Of a stretch of 64,000 nt of DNA, positions 1 through 9,388 are shown one piece after another. The first letter of the stretch is position 1. Each line of letters begins with the position of its first letter. Origin of the DNA: Pseudoalteromonas viridis (GTDB lineage Bacteria > Pseudomonadota > Gammaproteobacteria > Enterobacterales > Alteromonadaceae); the NCBI RefSeq assembly GCF_017742995.1, contig NZ_CP072425.1, forward strand, positions 3,791,001-3,855,000, given 5' to 3'. Under the pieces are notes generated by a model. The model saw only the letters and a program-made list of their open reading frames with translations, was not told the DNA's origin and made no database searches. The position numbers were made by a program, and so were the translations under genes.

Positions 1-1262
1 CGTTCTACGTTTTCGACCACCACAATGGCGTCGTCCACCACAATACCAATGGCCAGTACCAGACCAAACAAAGACAGTGTATTAATCGACACGCCCAGCA
101 TCTGCATGATGGCAAAAGTACCAATCAGTGACACCGGCACGGCAATTAAAGGAATGATAGACGCGCGCCAGGTTTGCAGGAACACCACCACAACCACAAC
201 TACCAGCAAAATGGCTTCCAGTAACGTCTGGATAACGGCGTCAATTGAGCCACGTACGAATACGGTCGGGTCATAAGCAATTTCATAGGTCATGCCCGCC
301 GGGAAGTCTTTCGCCAGACGCGCCATTGTCGCACGTACGTTGTCAGACAAAGCAATGGCATTAGAGCCCGGACGCTGGAATACCGGCATCGCCAGCGCAG
401 GCTGGTTATCCAGCATGGCGCGCAGCGCATAGTTTTCCTGGCCCAGTTCAACACGCGCAATATCCTGCAAGCGTGTGATCTGGCCCTGCTCACCCACTTT
501 GATGATCACCTGCTCAAATTCATCAATCTGAGTTAAGCGCCCTTTTACATTCAACAATACCTGAAACTGGTTCTCATCCGGTGAAGGTTGAGCACCCAAA
601 GAGCCTGCGGCCACCTGCTGGTTTTGTGCACGTAGAGCATTGATCACATCACCTGCAGTCAAATTACGCGCTGCCAGTGCATCGGGATTTAGCCACACAC
701 GCATAGAGTATTTGGCACCACCAAACAGTTGCAAATCGCCCACTTCCGGCAAACGCTTCAGCTCATCTTTAATGTAAATGTCGGCATAGTTGGCCATGTA
801 AGAGGTATCCTGCTGACCATCCGGAGACACCAAATGCACCACCAGCGCCAGGTTAGGCGACGATTTTTGTGCCGTCACACCCAGGCGTTGTACTTCCTGA
901 GGAAGGCGTGGCAAGGCATTGTTCACCCGGTTTTGCACCTGAACCTGGGCCTGATCCAAGTCTGTGCCCAAAGCAAAGGTCACAGTCAGGGTAAGACGAC
1001 CATCGCTGGTTGCCTGCGATGAATGGTACAGCATGTTTTCCAGGCCATTGAGCTCCTGCTCAAGCGGCGTTGCGACGGTCTGACCGATTACTTTGGGGTT
1101 CGCCCCCGGGTAACTGGCGTTAACCACTACTGTAGGCGGCACCACTTCCGGGTATTCGCTGACTGGCAACTGAAACAGCGAGATGGCACCGGTGATCACA
1201 AACACCAGCGAGAGCATGGCCGCAAAAATCGGCCTGCTGATAAAAAAGTGAGAAAAGTTCAT
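1..1262 (-). CDS. RND multidrug efflux permease, HAE1/MexF-like (partial, N-terminal part)
   Basis: Inner-membrane proton-driven pump subunit of a tripartite efflux system. About 420 N-terminal residues are visible before the left window edge. They begin MNFSHFFISRPIFAAML and contain the HAE1 signatures PGANPKVIGQTVATPLEQ, QVQVQNRVNNALPRLP, and after the porter loop the TM block FLQTWRASIIPLIAVP followed by GIVVDDAIVVVENVER. Residue choice is closer to MexF than to AcrB, from recall of the families. The start ATG lies 9 bases past the adaptor stop, so the two are one operon. The C-terminal part, about 600 residues in the family, lies outside the window. Substrate cannot be told from sequence. 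Confidence 0.95.
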   Translation of the reverse strand, partial: MNFSHFFISRPIFAAMLSLVFVITGAISLFQLPVSEYPEVVPPTVVVNASYPGANPKVIGQTVATPLEQELNGLENMLYHSSQATSDGRLTLTVTFALGTDLDQAQVQVQNRVNNALPRLPQEVQRLGVTAQKSSPNLALVVHLVSPDGQQDTSYMANYADIYIKDELKRLPEVGDLQLFGGAKYSMRVWLNPDALAARNLTAGDVINALRAQNQQVAAGSLGAQPSPDENQFQVLLNVKGRLTQIDEFEQVIIKVGEQGQITRLQDIARVELGQENYALRAMLDNQPALAMPVFQRPGSNAIALSDNVRATMARLAKDFPAGMTYEIAYDPTVFVRGSIDAVIQTLLEAILLVVVVVVVFLQTWRASIIPLIAVPVSLIGTFAIMQMLGVSINTLSLFGLVLAIGIVVDDAIVVVENVE

Positions 1263-1271
1263 AATGGCCTC

Positions 1272-2438
1272 TTAGTTTGCAGCGCTAAGCTGAGTGTCGC
1301 GCTGTGCAATCACAAGACGAGTATCATCCAGGTTCAGCGTCACCATGTTTGGGGTGATAGGCATGCCCGGACCAACACGTGCAGGGCCATTGGCCGCGAC
1401 TTTATCGCCCGCTTCCAGCCCCGATTTAATCGCACGGAATGCACCGTAGCGCTCACCCAGCTCTACCAGGCGGTATTGCAGCGTGTTATTGGCATCGACC
1501 GTCAGTACAAAGCGGTTTTTCAGATCCGTACCAATGGCGCGCTCAGGCACCAAAGGCATGGTTGCTGCATCGGCCGAGCCCAAAGAGATGCGGGCAAAGG
1601 CACCTGGTTTCAGGCCATGTTGCTGCGCATCAAACACTGCGCGTACGCCTAAAGTGCCGGTATTGGGGTTAATTTCGTTATCGATAAAATCAACTACGCC
1701 AGGCACCGATGCCCCACCATTGATACGCTGTAATTGCACGGTTACCGCATCGGTGGCATCAACACCGGCAAACTTGTCACTCCAGGTGCGCTCGTCAACA
1801 TCAAAGTAAGCATAGATCTGCTGATCTGACACTATGGTTGCCAGCGTGGTTTCACCGGCGCTCACATAATTACCTTTGGTCACGATAGCACGCGAAATCA
1901 CGCCACTGATCGGCGCTTCAACCTGGCTGAACTCCAGATCAAGGCGCGCTTTTTTCAGCTGTGCGGCGATTGCATCACGATTGGCCTGTGCCTGGCGCAA
2001 TGTCGCTGCACGCTGCTCGGCAAGCTCGGTTGACATGGCTTTTTCAGCCACCAGCTGTTTGGCACGGCGCGCTTCGCTTTTTGCTTGCATCAAAGCCGCA
2101 TCGGCACTGACCAGCTGTGCGTTCAGGGTTTCAACCTGCACTTCAAACGGGCGCGGGTCGAGTCTGAACAAAGTCTGGCCCTTTTCAATTCTTTCACCTT
2201 CTTTGAATGTCATCTGCTCTACCTGACCAGATACGCGAGGCTTAAGCACCACCCGCTCCGGCGCTTGCAGACGCGTGGTAAAGGTATGCCACGACTGAAC
2301 CGGGGCCATTTTAACCTGCGCCACATCAATGGTCAGCGGCGGTGGCTGTTGTTGCCCTTCCTGTGCACTTGGCTGGCTACAGCCGCTCAGTACCAAAGCA
2401 AGTGCCACCGCACTCAGTGTATAGCTAATTTTATTCAT
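1272..2438 (-). CDS. RND efflux periplasmic adaptor lipoprotein (MexE/AcrA-like)
   Basis: Membrane-fusion protein linking the downstream RND permease to an outer-membrane channel. It is 388 residues, the usual family length. An N-terminal signal ends in the lipobox LALVLSGC, so it should be lipid-anchored in the periplasm. Visible parts: the lipoyl/barrel-sandwich half (VVLKPRVSGQVEQMTFKEGERIEKGQTLFRLD), an alpha-helical hairpin around residues 100-165 rich in Ala, Gln and Lys, the returning lipoyl half (APISGVISRAIVTKGNYVSAG), and a beta-barrel/membrane-proximal end (VPERAIGTDL...). It is first in the operon. A divergent LysR gene starts 129 bases away and is the likely regulator. Confidence 0.95.
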   Translation of the reverse strand: MNKISYTLSAVALALVLSGCSQPSAQEGQQQPPPLTIDVAQVKMAPVQSWHTFTTRLQAPERVVLKPRVSGQVEQMTFKEGERIEKGQTLFRLDPRPFEVQVETLNAQLVSADAALMQAKSEARRAKQLVAEKAMSTELAEQRAATLRQAQANRDAIAAQLKKARLDLEFSQVEAPISGVISRAIVTKGNYVSAGETTLATIVSDQQIYAYFDVDERTWSDKFAGVDATDAVTVQLQRINGGASVPGVVDFIDNEINPNTGTLGVRAVFDAQQHGLKPGAFARISLGSADAATMPLVPERAIGTDLKNRFVLTVDANNTLQYRLVELGERYGAFRAIKSGLEAGDKVAANGPARVGPGMPITPNMVTLNLDDTRLVIAQRDTQLSAAN

Positions 2439-2514
2439 GACATTCTCCGACAGTATGAGTTGCTATGATGGTACGTAGAATTACCGTGTAGAAAAATGGT
2501 AGTTTTTTAAAAAC

Positions 2515-2537
2515 ATTAGTGCCAGAATGGCACCAAT
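2515..2537. promoter_or_regulatory. Palindromic operator candidate between efflux operon and lysR
   Basis: The core GTGCCA-GAA-TGGCAC (2519-2533) is a perfect 6-bp inverted repeat, extended by ATT/AAT outer arms with one mismatch. It sits about 30 bases before the lysR start and about 77 bases before the adaptor start, where an operator controlling the divergent pair would lie. Which protein binds is not shown; LysR proteins often use T-N11-A palindromes. Confidence 0.45.
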
Positions 2538-2567
2538 AAACTTTTCTTTGTGTTGAAAGGACAGATT

Positions 2568-3521
2568 ATGGATACCACCAGCCGGTTGATTATGTTGCTC
2601 GAAGTTGTTGAGCAGGGGTCGTTTTCTAAGGCAGCTGAACTAAGAAATATAGACCGTTCAGTGATCTCCAAACAGATAGGTAAGCTTGAAGAAGAGCTGG
2701 GCGTGCGACTGCTTAACCGCACTACCCGATCATTTTCCCTAACTGCAGCCGGCGCTGAAATGGTAAAAAAGGCCGCAGACTTGCGCCTGCTGTTACAAGA
2801 TACGGTACAACTGGCGGAAAACTATCACCAGGAGCCCCGGGGCTTATTGCGTATTACAGCATCGAGCTATATCGGCAAGTACTACCTGATGCCAGTCATC
2901 ACCGATTTTCAGAAACGCTTTCCTCAGGTGAGCGTTGAGATACGTATGGACGATAGGGTCGTGGATATGATCTCCGAAGGCTATGATCTGGCCTTTCGGG
3001 TTGGTGAACCCCGCGACTCCTCCCTGGTGGCCCGAAAAATTGCCCGCAATAAAATGCTGATCCTGGCAACCCAGCGCTTTATTGATACATACGGTGAGCC
3101 CAAAACTATGGCCGATCTGGCAGACTTACCCGCAGCCTCTTATAGCAGTTCACATCTGCGCTTTGAGTCTATCAGTTACATAGATGAAGATGGCAAGGCA
3201 CAGGAGCAGCCCATTACGCCAGTGTTTCGCTCCAATGATGCCGAAGCCCTGATGAGCAAAGTACTATCACACACCGCGTTTTTTACCGCGCCTGCTTTCT
3301 TCTTTGCCGATCAGGTCGATACCGATCAGCTGGTGCCTTTGCTGACGCACGTCAACCTGCCCGACTACAGCGCCGTGTATGCGGTTTATCCACACCGGGA
3401 TTTACCGGTCAGAACCCGGCTCTTTCTGGACGCGGCAAGGCATTATATCGGTGAGCAAAAGCCCCGCTGGGAGCGAAATATCCCCGATATTGATAAGCTT
3501 TATCAGGCTAACAAAAATTAA
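2568..3521 (+). CDS. LysR-family transcriptional regulator
   Basis: DNA-binding regulator of 317 residues. The N-terminal winged helix-turn-helix is clear (FSKAAELRNIDRSVISKQIGKLEEELGVRLLNRTTRSFSLT split over residues about 19-58), followed by a periplasmic-binding-fold effector domain of the CrgA/AphB-like subgroup (ITASSYIGKYYLMPVITDFQKRFP). The ATG at 2568 is preferred over an upstream in-frame GTG at 2550 because GAAAGGA lies 6 bases ahead of it. It is divergent from the RND adaptor-permease operon, which is its most likely target. Effector unknown. Confidence 0.93.
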   Translation: MDTTSRLIMLLEVVEQGSFSKAAELRNIDRSVISKQIGKLEEELGVRLLNRTTRSFSLTAAGAEMVKKAADLRLLLQDTVQLAENYHQEPRGLLRITASSYIGKYYLMPVITDFQKRFPQVSVEIRMDDRVVDMISEGYDLAFRVGEPRDSSLVARKIARNKMLILATQRFIDTYGEPKTMADLADLPAASYSSSHLRFESISYIDEDGKAQEQPITPVFRSNDAEALMSKVLSHTAFFTAPAFFFADQVDTDQLVPLLTHVNLPDYSAVYAVYPHRDLPVRTRLFLDAARHYIGEQKPRWERNIPDIDKLYQANKN

Positions 3522-3898
3522 TTGCGCATAGCGGGAGTATTTATACTCATACCAAATATTCAATAATGACAGCGGCAAAATAACCATTAAATAGACATTT
3601 TTTCCGCTGTAAGACCCGTTATTACTAGGGAGCGGCAGGTTCTCGGATTTATCTCAAGCCTGTATGCATCAATAATGTTATTTCACAAAGAGTCATACAT
3701 GCGCGTCTACAGTATTACCTAAGCCTTTATTTTTCATAGTAATACAATTCATAATTGCCTATTTTCCAAGATGTTAACACAACCAATAAAGTCATTTTCT
3801 AGCCATATATATTGCACAGAGATGCCATGAATTTTTAGCCTCTTTGTCTTTTTTGGTTTCTATAGTACTGCCCCTGAAACAATTACAGAGCCAGGACT
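3522..3898. other. Intergenic, AT-rich; no gene seen
   Basis: About 375 bases between lysR and the nucleotidase gene. It holds a short palindrome GAGTAT-TT-ATACTC (3535-3548) and a loose CAGCGG/CCGCTG pair (about 3571 and 3603), neither with a T-run. No ORF with a ribosome site and no clear Pho box was seen. The promoter of the downstream gene should lie here. Confidence 0.5.
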
Positions 3899-6064
3899 AT
3901 GAAATTAAAATTACTAACACTCGCAATGTTTTGCGGCAGTGCCGCTTTACTCACAGGTTGTTCTGACAGCGATAATGAGATCGAATTCAAAACACCCGCA
4001 ACAGAGCAACAATCGGATGATGGCAAACAGCCAGCAGACGACAAACAACCGACTGACGATAAGCAACCAGCTGACGATAAACAGCCGACCGACGATAAGC
4101 AACCGACCGATGATGACAAGGAGCCTGAGGAGCCTGTGGTCGCCCCAGGCACCCTGCTTGAGTTGCGCGTGATGGAAACCACGGACTTGCATGCCAACCT
4201 GATGAACTTCAACTACTTCTCGAATAAAGAAGACAACAAGGTTGGTCTGGTCAAAACTGCAACTCTGATCCGTCAGGCACGTGATGCGGTGAAAAACTCC
4301 GTACTGGTCGACAACGGCGATCTTATCCAGGGCAGCCCGCTTGGCGACTATATGGCTAAAATCAAAGGCCTTGAAGACGGTGACGTACACCCGATTTATG
4401 AGGCGATGAATACCCTGGAATACGATGTTGCCAACATCGGTAACCATGAATTTAACTTTGGTCTGGAGTTTTTAGACGAAGCCATAGACGATGCTAAATT
4501 CCCTTATATCTCAGCCAACGTATTTGTAGACGATGGTGACGATGACCCAAGCAACGATTTGTCACTGTTCAAGCCTTACCTTATCCAAGAGAAGCAGGTT
4601 GTTGATAAAAATGGTGACACACAAACGCTGAAAATCGGTTACATCGGTTTTGTGCCACCACAAATTATGCAGTGGGACAAAGCTAATCTCGAAGGCAAAG
4701 TCATTGCCAAAGACATTGTCGATATGGCCGAGCACTATGTGCCTAAGATGAAAGCAGCCGGTGCAGACATCATCATCGCCATTCCGCATTCCGGACTGGA
4801 AACGGCAGAGAAAAAACCGCTGGCTGAAAACGCCAGCTACTACCTGTCCAAAGTCGAGGGCATTGATGCCATTATGTTTGGCCATGCCCACGCCAACTTC
4901 CCGGGACCGCGATATGCCGGGCTTGAAGAGCATGGCGTAGATAATGAAAAAGGCACCATCAATGGCGTTGCCGCGGTTATGCCGGGCTTCTGGGGTAATA
5001 ACCTGGGTATCATCGACATGACGCTGGAATACGGCAAAGACGGCTGGCAGGTGAAAGACACTCAGTCGACCTTACAGCCAATTTCTGTCACCAACGAAGA
5101 CCGCACTGTCACATCTTTGGCGATTAACGATGCACAGGTCGAAAAAGCGGCTTTAAGCGCACATGAAGAAACCAAAACCTGGGTTAACGAGCCATTTGCT
5201 AAGATCTCGGATGAAGTAAACAGCTACTTTGCGCTCGTTAATGACGACCCGTCTATCCAGATAGTCACCGACGCTCAGCTTTGGTACACACAGACAATTG
5301 TTCAGGGCACTGAACTCGGTGAACTACCAGTGCTGTCTGCGGGCGCCCCGTTCAGAGCAGGTCGTGGTGGTCCGGATGACTTTACAGCCGTAGAAAAAGG
5401 TGACATTGCCTACCGTAACGTGGCCGACCTGTATATTTACCCGAATGTACTAAAAGTGCTGAAGCTGAATGGCGCAGAGGTTAAACAATGGCTGGAAATG
5501 TCGGCCGGTCAGTTTAACCAAATTACGCCCAACACTGAGGAAGTTCAGGTACTGGTTAACACCAACTTCCCTTCATATAACTTTGATGTGCTGGATGGCG
5601 TGAGCTACCAGATTGATGTGACCGAGCCTGCCCGTTACGACACCAAAGGTAATAAAGTTTCTGACGGTAACCGCATTAAAGCCCTCACCTACCAGGGCGA
5701 GCCGGTAACAGATGAACAAGTGTTCCTGGTTGCAACCAATAACTATCGTGCTTCGGGTGGCGGTAACTTCCCGGGGATCTCAGGCGAGAAAATCGTAGTC
5801 GACTCTCCTAACGAAAACCGTCAGGTTGTTGCTGACTATATTGCACTTCAGTCAAGCAAAAACACTGAGACCGGTATGGATCCAAGCGCAGATAGCAACT
5901 GGTCATTTGCACCAGTGGCCGGTGCTAATGTTGTATTTTACAGCTCACCGTCGGACAAAGCCGCCGCATTCAGTGCGCGCTTTGCCCACATCACACCTTT
6001 AAACCAAACCACTGATGATGGTTTTGCAATCTATCAAATCGACCTGACTCAGCCTGCAAACTGA
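3899..6064 (+). CDS. CpdB/UshA-family 2',3'-cyclic nucleotide phosphodiesterase/3'-nucleotidase lipoprotein
   Basis: Secreted metallophosphoesterase of 721 residues that should release nucleosides and phosphate from extracellular nucleotides. The signal peptide ends in LLTGC, a lipobox with Cys near residue 21. A charged linker of DDKQP(T/A) repeats follows (about residues 40-80). The calcineurin-like metal motifs are intact: TTDLHAN, DNGDLIQGSP, NIGNHEFNFG, IPHSG and GHAHANFPGP. The C-terminal 5'-nucleotidase domain has DLYIYPNVLKVLKLNGAEVKQWLE and NNYRASGGGNFPG. TTDLHAN plus the C-terminal RASGGG fits CpdB better than UshA (inference). An AGGA precedes the ATG. A strong terminator follows, so it is probably monocistronic. 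Confidence 0.9.
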   Translation: MKLKLLTLAMFCGSAALLTGCSDSDNEIEFKTPATEQQSDDGKQPADDKQPTDDKQPADDKQPTDDKQPTDDDKEPEEPVVAPGTLLELRVMETTDLHANLMNFNYFSNKEDNKVGLVKTATLIRQARDAVKNSVLVDNGDLIQGSPLGDYMAKIKGLEDGDVHPIYEAMNTLEYDVANIGNHEFNFGLEFLDEAIDDAKFPYISANVFVDDGDDDPSNDLSLFKPYLIQEKQVVDKNGDTQTLKIGYIGFVPPQIMQWDKANLEGKVIAKDIVDMAEHYVPKMKAAGADIIIAIPHSGLETAEKKPLAENASYYLSKVEGIDAIMFGHAHANFPGPRYAGLEEHGVDNEKGTINGVAAVMPGFWGNNLGIIDMTLEYGKDGWQVKDTQSTLQPISVTNEDRTVTSLAINDAQVEKAALSAHEETKTWVNEPFAKISDEVNSYFALVNDDPSIQIVTDAQLWYTQTIVQGTELGELPVLSAGAPFRAGRGGPDDFTAVEKGDIAYRNVADLYIYPNVLKVLKLNGAEVKQWLEMSAGQFNQITPNTEEVQVLVNTNFPSYNFDVLDGVSYQIDVTEPARYDTKGNKVSDGNRIKALTYQGEPVTDEQVFLVATNNYRASGGGNFPGISGEKIVVDSPNENRQVVADYIALQSSKNTETGMDPSADSNWSFAPVAGANVVFYSSPSDKAAAFSARFAHITPLNQTTDDGFAIYQIDLTQPAN
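4017..4115 (+). repeat. 18-bp coding tandem repeats (DDKQPT/A linker)
   Basis: About five imperfect copies of an 18-base unit encoding DDKQP(T/A) lie just after the lipobox of the nucleotidase. They make an acidic, Pro-rich spacer between the lipid anchor and the catalytic domain. Such arrays change copy number easily by slippage. Confidence 0.8.
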
Positions 6065-6086
6065 GTGTCAGAGCGATAACCAGATT

Positions 6087-6114
6087 AAAAGCCACGCAGT
6101 TGCGTGGCTTTTAT
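6087..6114 (+). terminator. Rho-independent terminator after nucleotidase gene
   Basis: The stem AAAAGCCACGCA / TGCGTGGCTTTT with a 2-base loop is followed by a T-rich run, 22 bases past the stop codon. It is symmetrical enough to act on both strands. Confidence 0.88.
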
Positions 6115-6320
6115 TTCGCGCCGCAATCACAGGCAGTATGCGGCACTATCCTATCAACCTGCTGCACTGACTGCGCCATTTTGAGGCCAAAGGATTGTGT
6201 GTTTGCCAGGGAAACTTGGCTTTTGCAGCGAGCAGTGCCTGCTCGCCCCATTTACTCACAGAGTAAATACGCTCATTTAGCAAAAGCAGTCAGGCAGGTT
6301 GATATCCACAACGGGAATTG

Positions 6321-8501
6321 ATGATGAAACTAACTAAACTCACAGTCTTAGGCCTTGGTGTCGCGCTTGCTCTGGGTGCAACAGCACCGCAAGCGGCAAC
6401 ACCTTATAACTGGAACAACACCGCACCGGTCAAAGTACCGAGTGCACAACAAAGCAATGGCAAAACCGTACTTTTTGATGTCTCACACGGTGGCGTTGAA
6501 GGAAATGCCGACTGGGTAATTGACGGCGCATTTTCTGACTTTGCCGATGCCCTGGTTACTGAAGGGTATCGCGTTGAAGAGTATCGCGGCGTCGATTTAA
6601 ACAATGACGGTAAAATCCGCTTTTATGACGACCGCGACATGTCAACTCAGGCAAACGAAGCCATCATTACCTATGATGCCATTAAACATGCCGATGTATT
6701 TGTCCTGGCTGAAACCAACCGCCCATTTACGCTGGCAGAGCAACAGGCGCTGGAAACCTTTGTAGCAGCGGGTAAAGGTATTTTCTTTATCGCTGACCAT
6801 TACGATGCGGACCGCAACCTCAATACCTGGGATGCAACAGAGGTCTTCAACGGTTACAACCGCTCCGACCTGAGCAAGTACAACCTGGGCGGTGCCTATG
6901 GTGACTGGCGCAACCCGAAAAGCGCACAGCAGGGCTGGCTGGTTGAAAACTTCGGTATTCGTTTTCGCTTTAACGGCGTGGACTATAAGCAAGGGGTCAG
7001 CGGTGTAGAGCCGGCTTCTCAAACCGAAGGTCTGACCCAGGGCGTCGCGCCTATTCTGATGGCTGCGGGTGCAACACTGGCGATTGTGGACGGTCAAAAA
7101 GCCAAAGGCTTGGTGTATTTTGCCGAAACCGACAACCCGACTAAATGGCGACACGCTAAAGATTCGGGCCTGTACTTTGGTGGTGAAGCAGAAGGCCCTT
7201 ACGTCGCCATCGCGAAATCTGGTGCCGGTAAAGCGGCTTTTATAGGTGACTCTTCCCCCATTGAAGACGCCACGCCTAAGTACCGTCGCCAGGACAATGG
7301 CAATACCAAGAAAACCTATCCGGGCTGGACAGATCCAGGTCATGCCTCTGTGCTATCAGTGAACATCATCAACTGGCTGGCAACTCCTGAAAGTTATACC
7401 CATTTTGATGGTGCCAATGGCCGCACGCCGGGACGTGTCACGCCTGTGCCAATGACCTCAGAGGAAATGTTCGATCCTAACAACGGACAACCCTGGAGCA
7501 ACCCCAGCAATGGCTTTAACCCTTGGGATACAGACACCTATAAAGACAACTCGTTCAATGCACCGTATGGCCAGGGCCAGGTAGACCCAGATCCTGATCC
7601 GGATCCAACACCAGGTACTGCGGTGTCAGTCGCTGATGCGCTGGCTGCTGCTACCGGTACTGAGCTGGTTGTTCAGGGTAAAGTAACGGATGCCGTAAAC
7701 GGTATCTATGGTCTGCTACTGACCGACTTAAATAACCCGGCTGTAAGCATCAATGTGAAATTGGAGTCCAATCAGCGCGCCGACTTCAACCCGCAACTGA
7801 ACCCGGAAATTCTCGGCAAAACGCTGCTGGTAACCGGCAAGCGTAATAGCTACATGGGTGAAGCCGGGATCCGTTATGTTACGGATTTGGTTATCGCGCC
7901 CAGCGCACTCTCGGTAGCTCAGGCACTGGCCACGGCTCAGGGTGAAACCATCACCTTAACCGGTAAGGTCAAAGCACCACTCAATAGCATCTATGCTTTG
8001 GTGCTGTCAGACTTATCAGACGACAGCACCACCATCAACATCAAACTTGAATCCAGCCAGCGCGCCGAGTTCAGCCCGCAACTGAATCCCAGCATTCTGG
8101 ATGAGACTTTGGTGATAACCGGTAAGCGCGACTCGTACATGAGTCAGCCTGGGATCCGTAACGTGTCTGAGATTACTACGGCATCTGCCACCTCACCAGA
8201 CCCGGATCCAAACCTGGATATGACGGTCAGTGAAGTGCTGGCCAAAAGCAATGGCACACCGGTTGTGGTAGCCGGCACCATTACCTCAGCCATCAACAAC
8301 ATTTATGCACTTGAGCTGAGCGATCCTAACGCCCCCGGCAACAAGCTGTACATCAAGCTGGAATCATCACAGCGCGCCACTTATAGCCCTCAGCTGAACC
8401 CGAGCTTGCTGGGCAAAAAGCTGCGTGTGACTGGCGTGAAAAATGACTACATGAGCCAGCCTGGTGTGCGTAACGTCACCGCACTGACTCTGTTAGACTA
8501 A
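6321..8501 (+). CDS. Secreted protein: GATase-like N-terminal domain plus three OB-fold-like (DUF6359-type) repeats
   Basis: Exported protein of about 726 residues. The signal peptide ends near ATAPQAA. Residues about 45-350 form an alpha/beta domain (VLFDVSHGGVEGNADWV..., DVFVLAETNRPFTLAEQQAL, GIFFIADHYDADRN) resembling GATase1/GIFT-like folds with unclear chemistry. After an acidic DPDPDPDP linker come three copies of a roughly 90-residue unit (about 436-525, 531-620, 635-726). Each has VxxALAxxxGxxVxVxGxV, then LESxQRAxxxPQLNPxxLGKxLxVTGxRxxYM, then GxRxVT. This fits the nucleic-acid-binding OB folds attached to secreted nucleases such as YhcR (recalled, not searched). ATG codons at 6321 and 6324 are both possible. 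It follows the nucleotidase gene in the same direction but past a terminator. Confidence 0.75.
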   Translation: MMKLTKLTVLGLGVALALGATAPQAATPYNWNNTAPVKVPSAQQSNGKTVLFDVSHGGVEGNADWVIDGAFSDFADALVTEGYRVEEYRGVDLNNDGKIRFYDDRDMSTQANEAIITYDAIKHADVFVLAETNRPFTLAEQQALETFVAAGKGIFFIADHYDADRNLNTWDATEVFNGYNRSDLSKYNLGGAYGDWRNPKSAQQGWLVENFGIRFRFNGVDYKQGVSGVEPASQTEGLTQGVAPILMAAGATLAIVDGQKAKGLVYFAETDNPTKWRHAKDSGLYFGGEAEGPYVAIAKSGAGKAAFIGDSSPIEDATPKYRRQDNGNTKKTYPGWTDPGHASVLSVNIINWLATPESYTHFDGANGRTPGRVTPVPMTSEEMFDPNNGQPWSNPSNGFNPWDTDTYKDNSFNAPYGQGQVDPDPDPDPTPGTAVSVADALAAATGTELVVQGKVTDAVNGIYGLLLTDLNNPAVSINVKLESNQRADFNPQLNPEILGKTLLVTGKRNSYMGEAGIRYVTDLVIAPSALSVAQALATAQGETITLTGKVKAPLNSIYALVLSDLSDDSTTINIKLESSQRAEFSPQLNPSILDETLVITGKRDSYMSQPGIRNVSEITTASATSPDPDPNLDMTVSEVLAKSNGTPVVVAGTITSAINNIYALELSDPNAPGNKLYIKLESSQRATYSPQLNPSLLGKKLRVTGVKNDYMSQPGVRNVTALTLLD

Positions 8502-8520
8502 ACCAACGAGTTTATAGGCA

Positions 8521-8547
8521 GGCGACGCATATTGCGTCGCCTTTTTT
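8521..8547. terminator. Bidirectional terminator between convergent genes
   Basis: The perfect stem GGCGACGCA-TAT-TGCGTCGCC (8521-8541) is followed by six T on the + strand. It lies between the OB-fold gene and the stop of the convergent DUF6279 gene. Confidence 0.88.
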
Positions 8548-8548
8548 A

Positions 8549-9388
8549 TTATTCATCCTCAGCCAGTGATTGGATGTCTTCAATCACCTCTTCCAGCTCA
8601 GATACCAGACGTTTTTTCTGTTTGTCGCTGAGGCTTTGATACACATCCAGCAAATACTGATGATTGGCTTTGCGGTTTTGCTCATTAGCCTGATTGAGCT
8701 GCTCAGAGCGGAACTGCTCCGGTGCCATCAGCAATTCAGACAGCCTGGCTTTAAAGGCTTCACCGCGCTCTGGCTGGGCAAACAAGGCGCGGAGCGCTCC
8801 CTGATAACGTGTGCGATAGTCTGACCATAAATCTGCGGTGCTACTTTGCTGGTCGTACAGTTGCGCAATGCGTGATTCCTGCTCAGCAGACAACCTGCCT
8901 ATCCAGCGCTTAAGATTTTTCTTACGCTCTTTTAGCCAGCGTTTGTGTTTTTTCTGCTCGGAACGCTTAGAGCGCTTCTCTGCCCGCTCCGCTTCCCCCT
9001 CAGCAAGTGTATCGAACAGTTCGCTGGCCTGCGCCTCGCTCAGCATCGGGGCCATTTCAACCAGGTCTGGAACCACTTTGCCGCGTAAACGATGCCAGTG
9101 CGCCAGCATCTGCGCCTGATGATGCTCAATGCGTGCCAGCGTAATTTTATCGTTTTCTATGTCTGACTTCAGCAGGGTGAGCTGCTCGGCATAGCGCTTC
9201 AGTTCCTGTGTTTTATGCCACGCAAGCCAGGCGCCCAGACGTGCGTCAAACTGCTCCTCCTGCTCATCGCTCAGTGATACATAGTCATCAAGATACCAGT
9301 AGCTGAGCCAGTCAGCATTTTTGTAGATAAATTTTGTTGAACAGCCGGTCATTGTCAGTAATGCCAGCACCATCAAAAGCTTTCTCAT
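8549..9388 (-). CDS. DUF6279-family lipoprotein
   Basis: A 279-residue predicted lipoprotein starting MRKLLMVLALLTMTGC. The lipobox Cys is near residue 16. The body starts YKNADWLSYWYLDDYVSLSDEQEEQFDARL and is almost wholly alpha-helical and charged, with an Arg/Lys/Glu-rich stretch at about residues 130-165 typical of a coiled coil. The family matches DUF6279 by recall; no function is known. The ATG at 9388 is chosen over 9400 because the signal peptide begins there. Transcription converges on the terminator shared with the upstream + strand gene. Confidence 0.8.
   Translation of the reverse strand: MRKLLMVLALLTMTGCSTKFIYKNADWLSYWYLDDYVSLSDEQEEQFDARLGAWLAWHKTQELKRYAEQLTLLKSDIENDKITLARIEHHQAQMLAHWHRLRGKVVPDLVEMAPMLSEAQASELFDTLAEGEAERAEKRSKRSEQKKHKRWLKERKKNLKRWIGRLSAEQESRIAQLYDQQSSTADLWSDYRTRYQGALRALFAQPERGEAFKARLSELLMAPEQFRSEQLNQANEQNRKANHQYLLDVYQSLSDKQKKRLVSELEEVIEDIQSLAEDE

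Noticed and set aside
6100..6321. Plus-strand ORF between the nucleotidase and OB-fold genes
   Set aside because: It starts within the terminator hairpin and has no ribosome site or family match.
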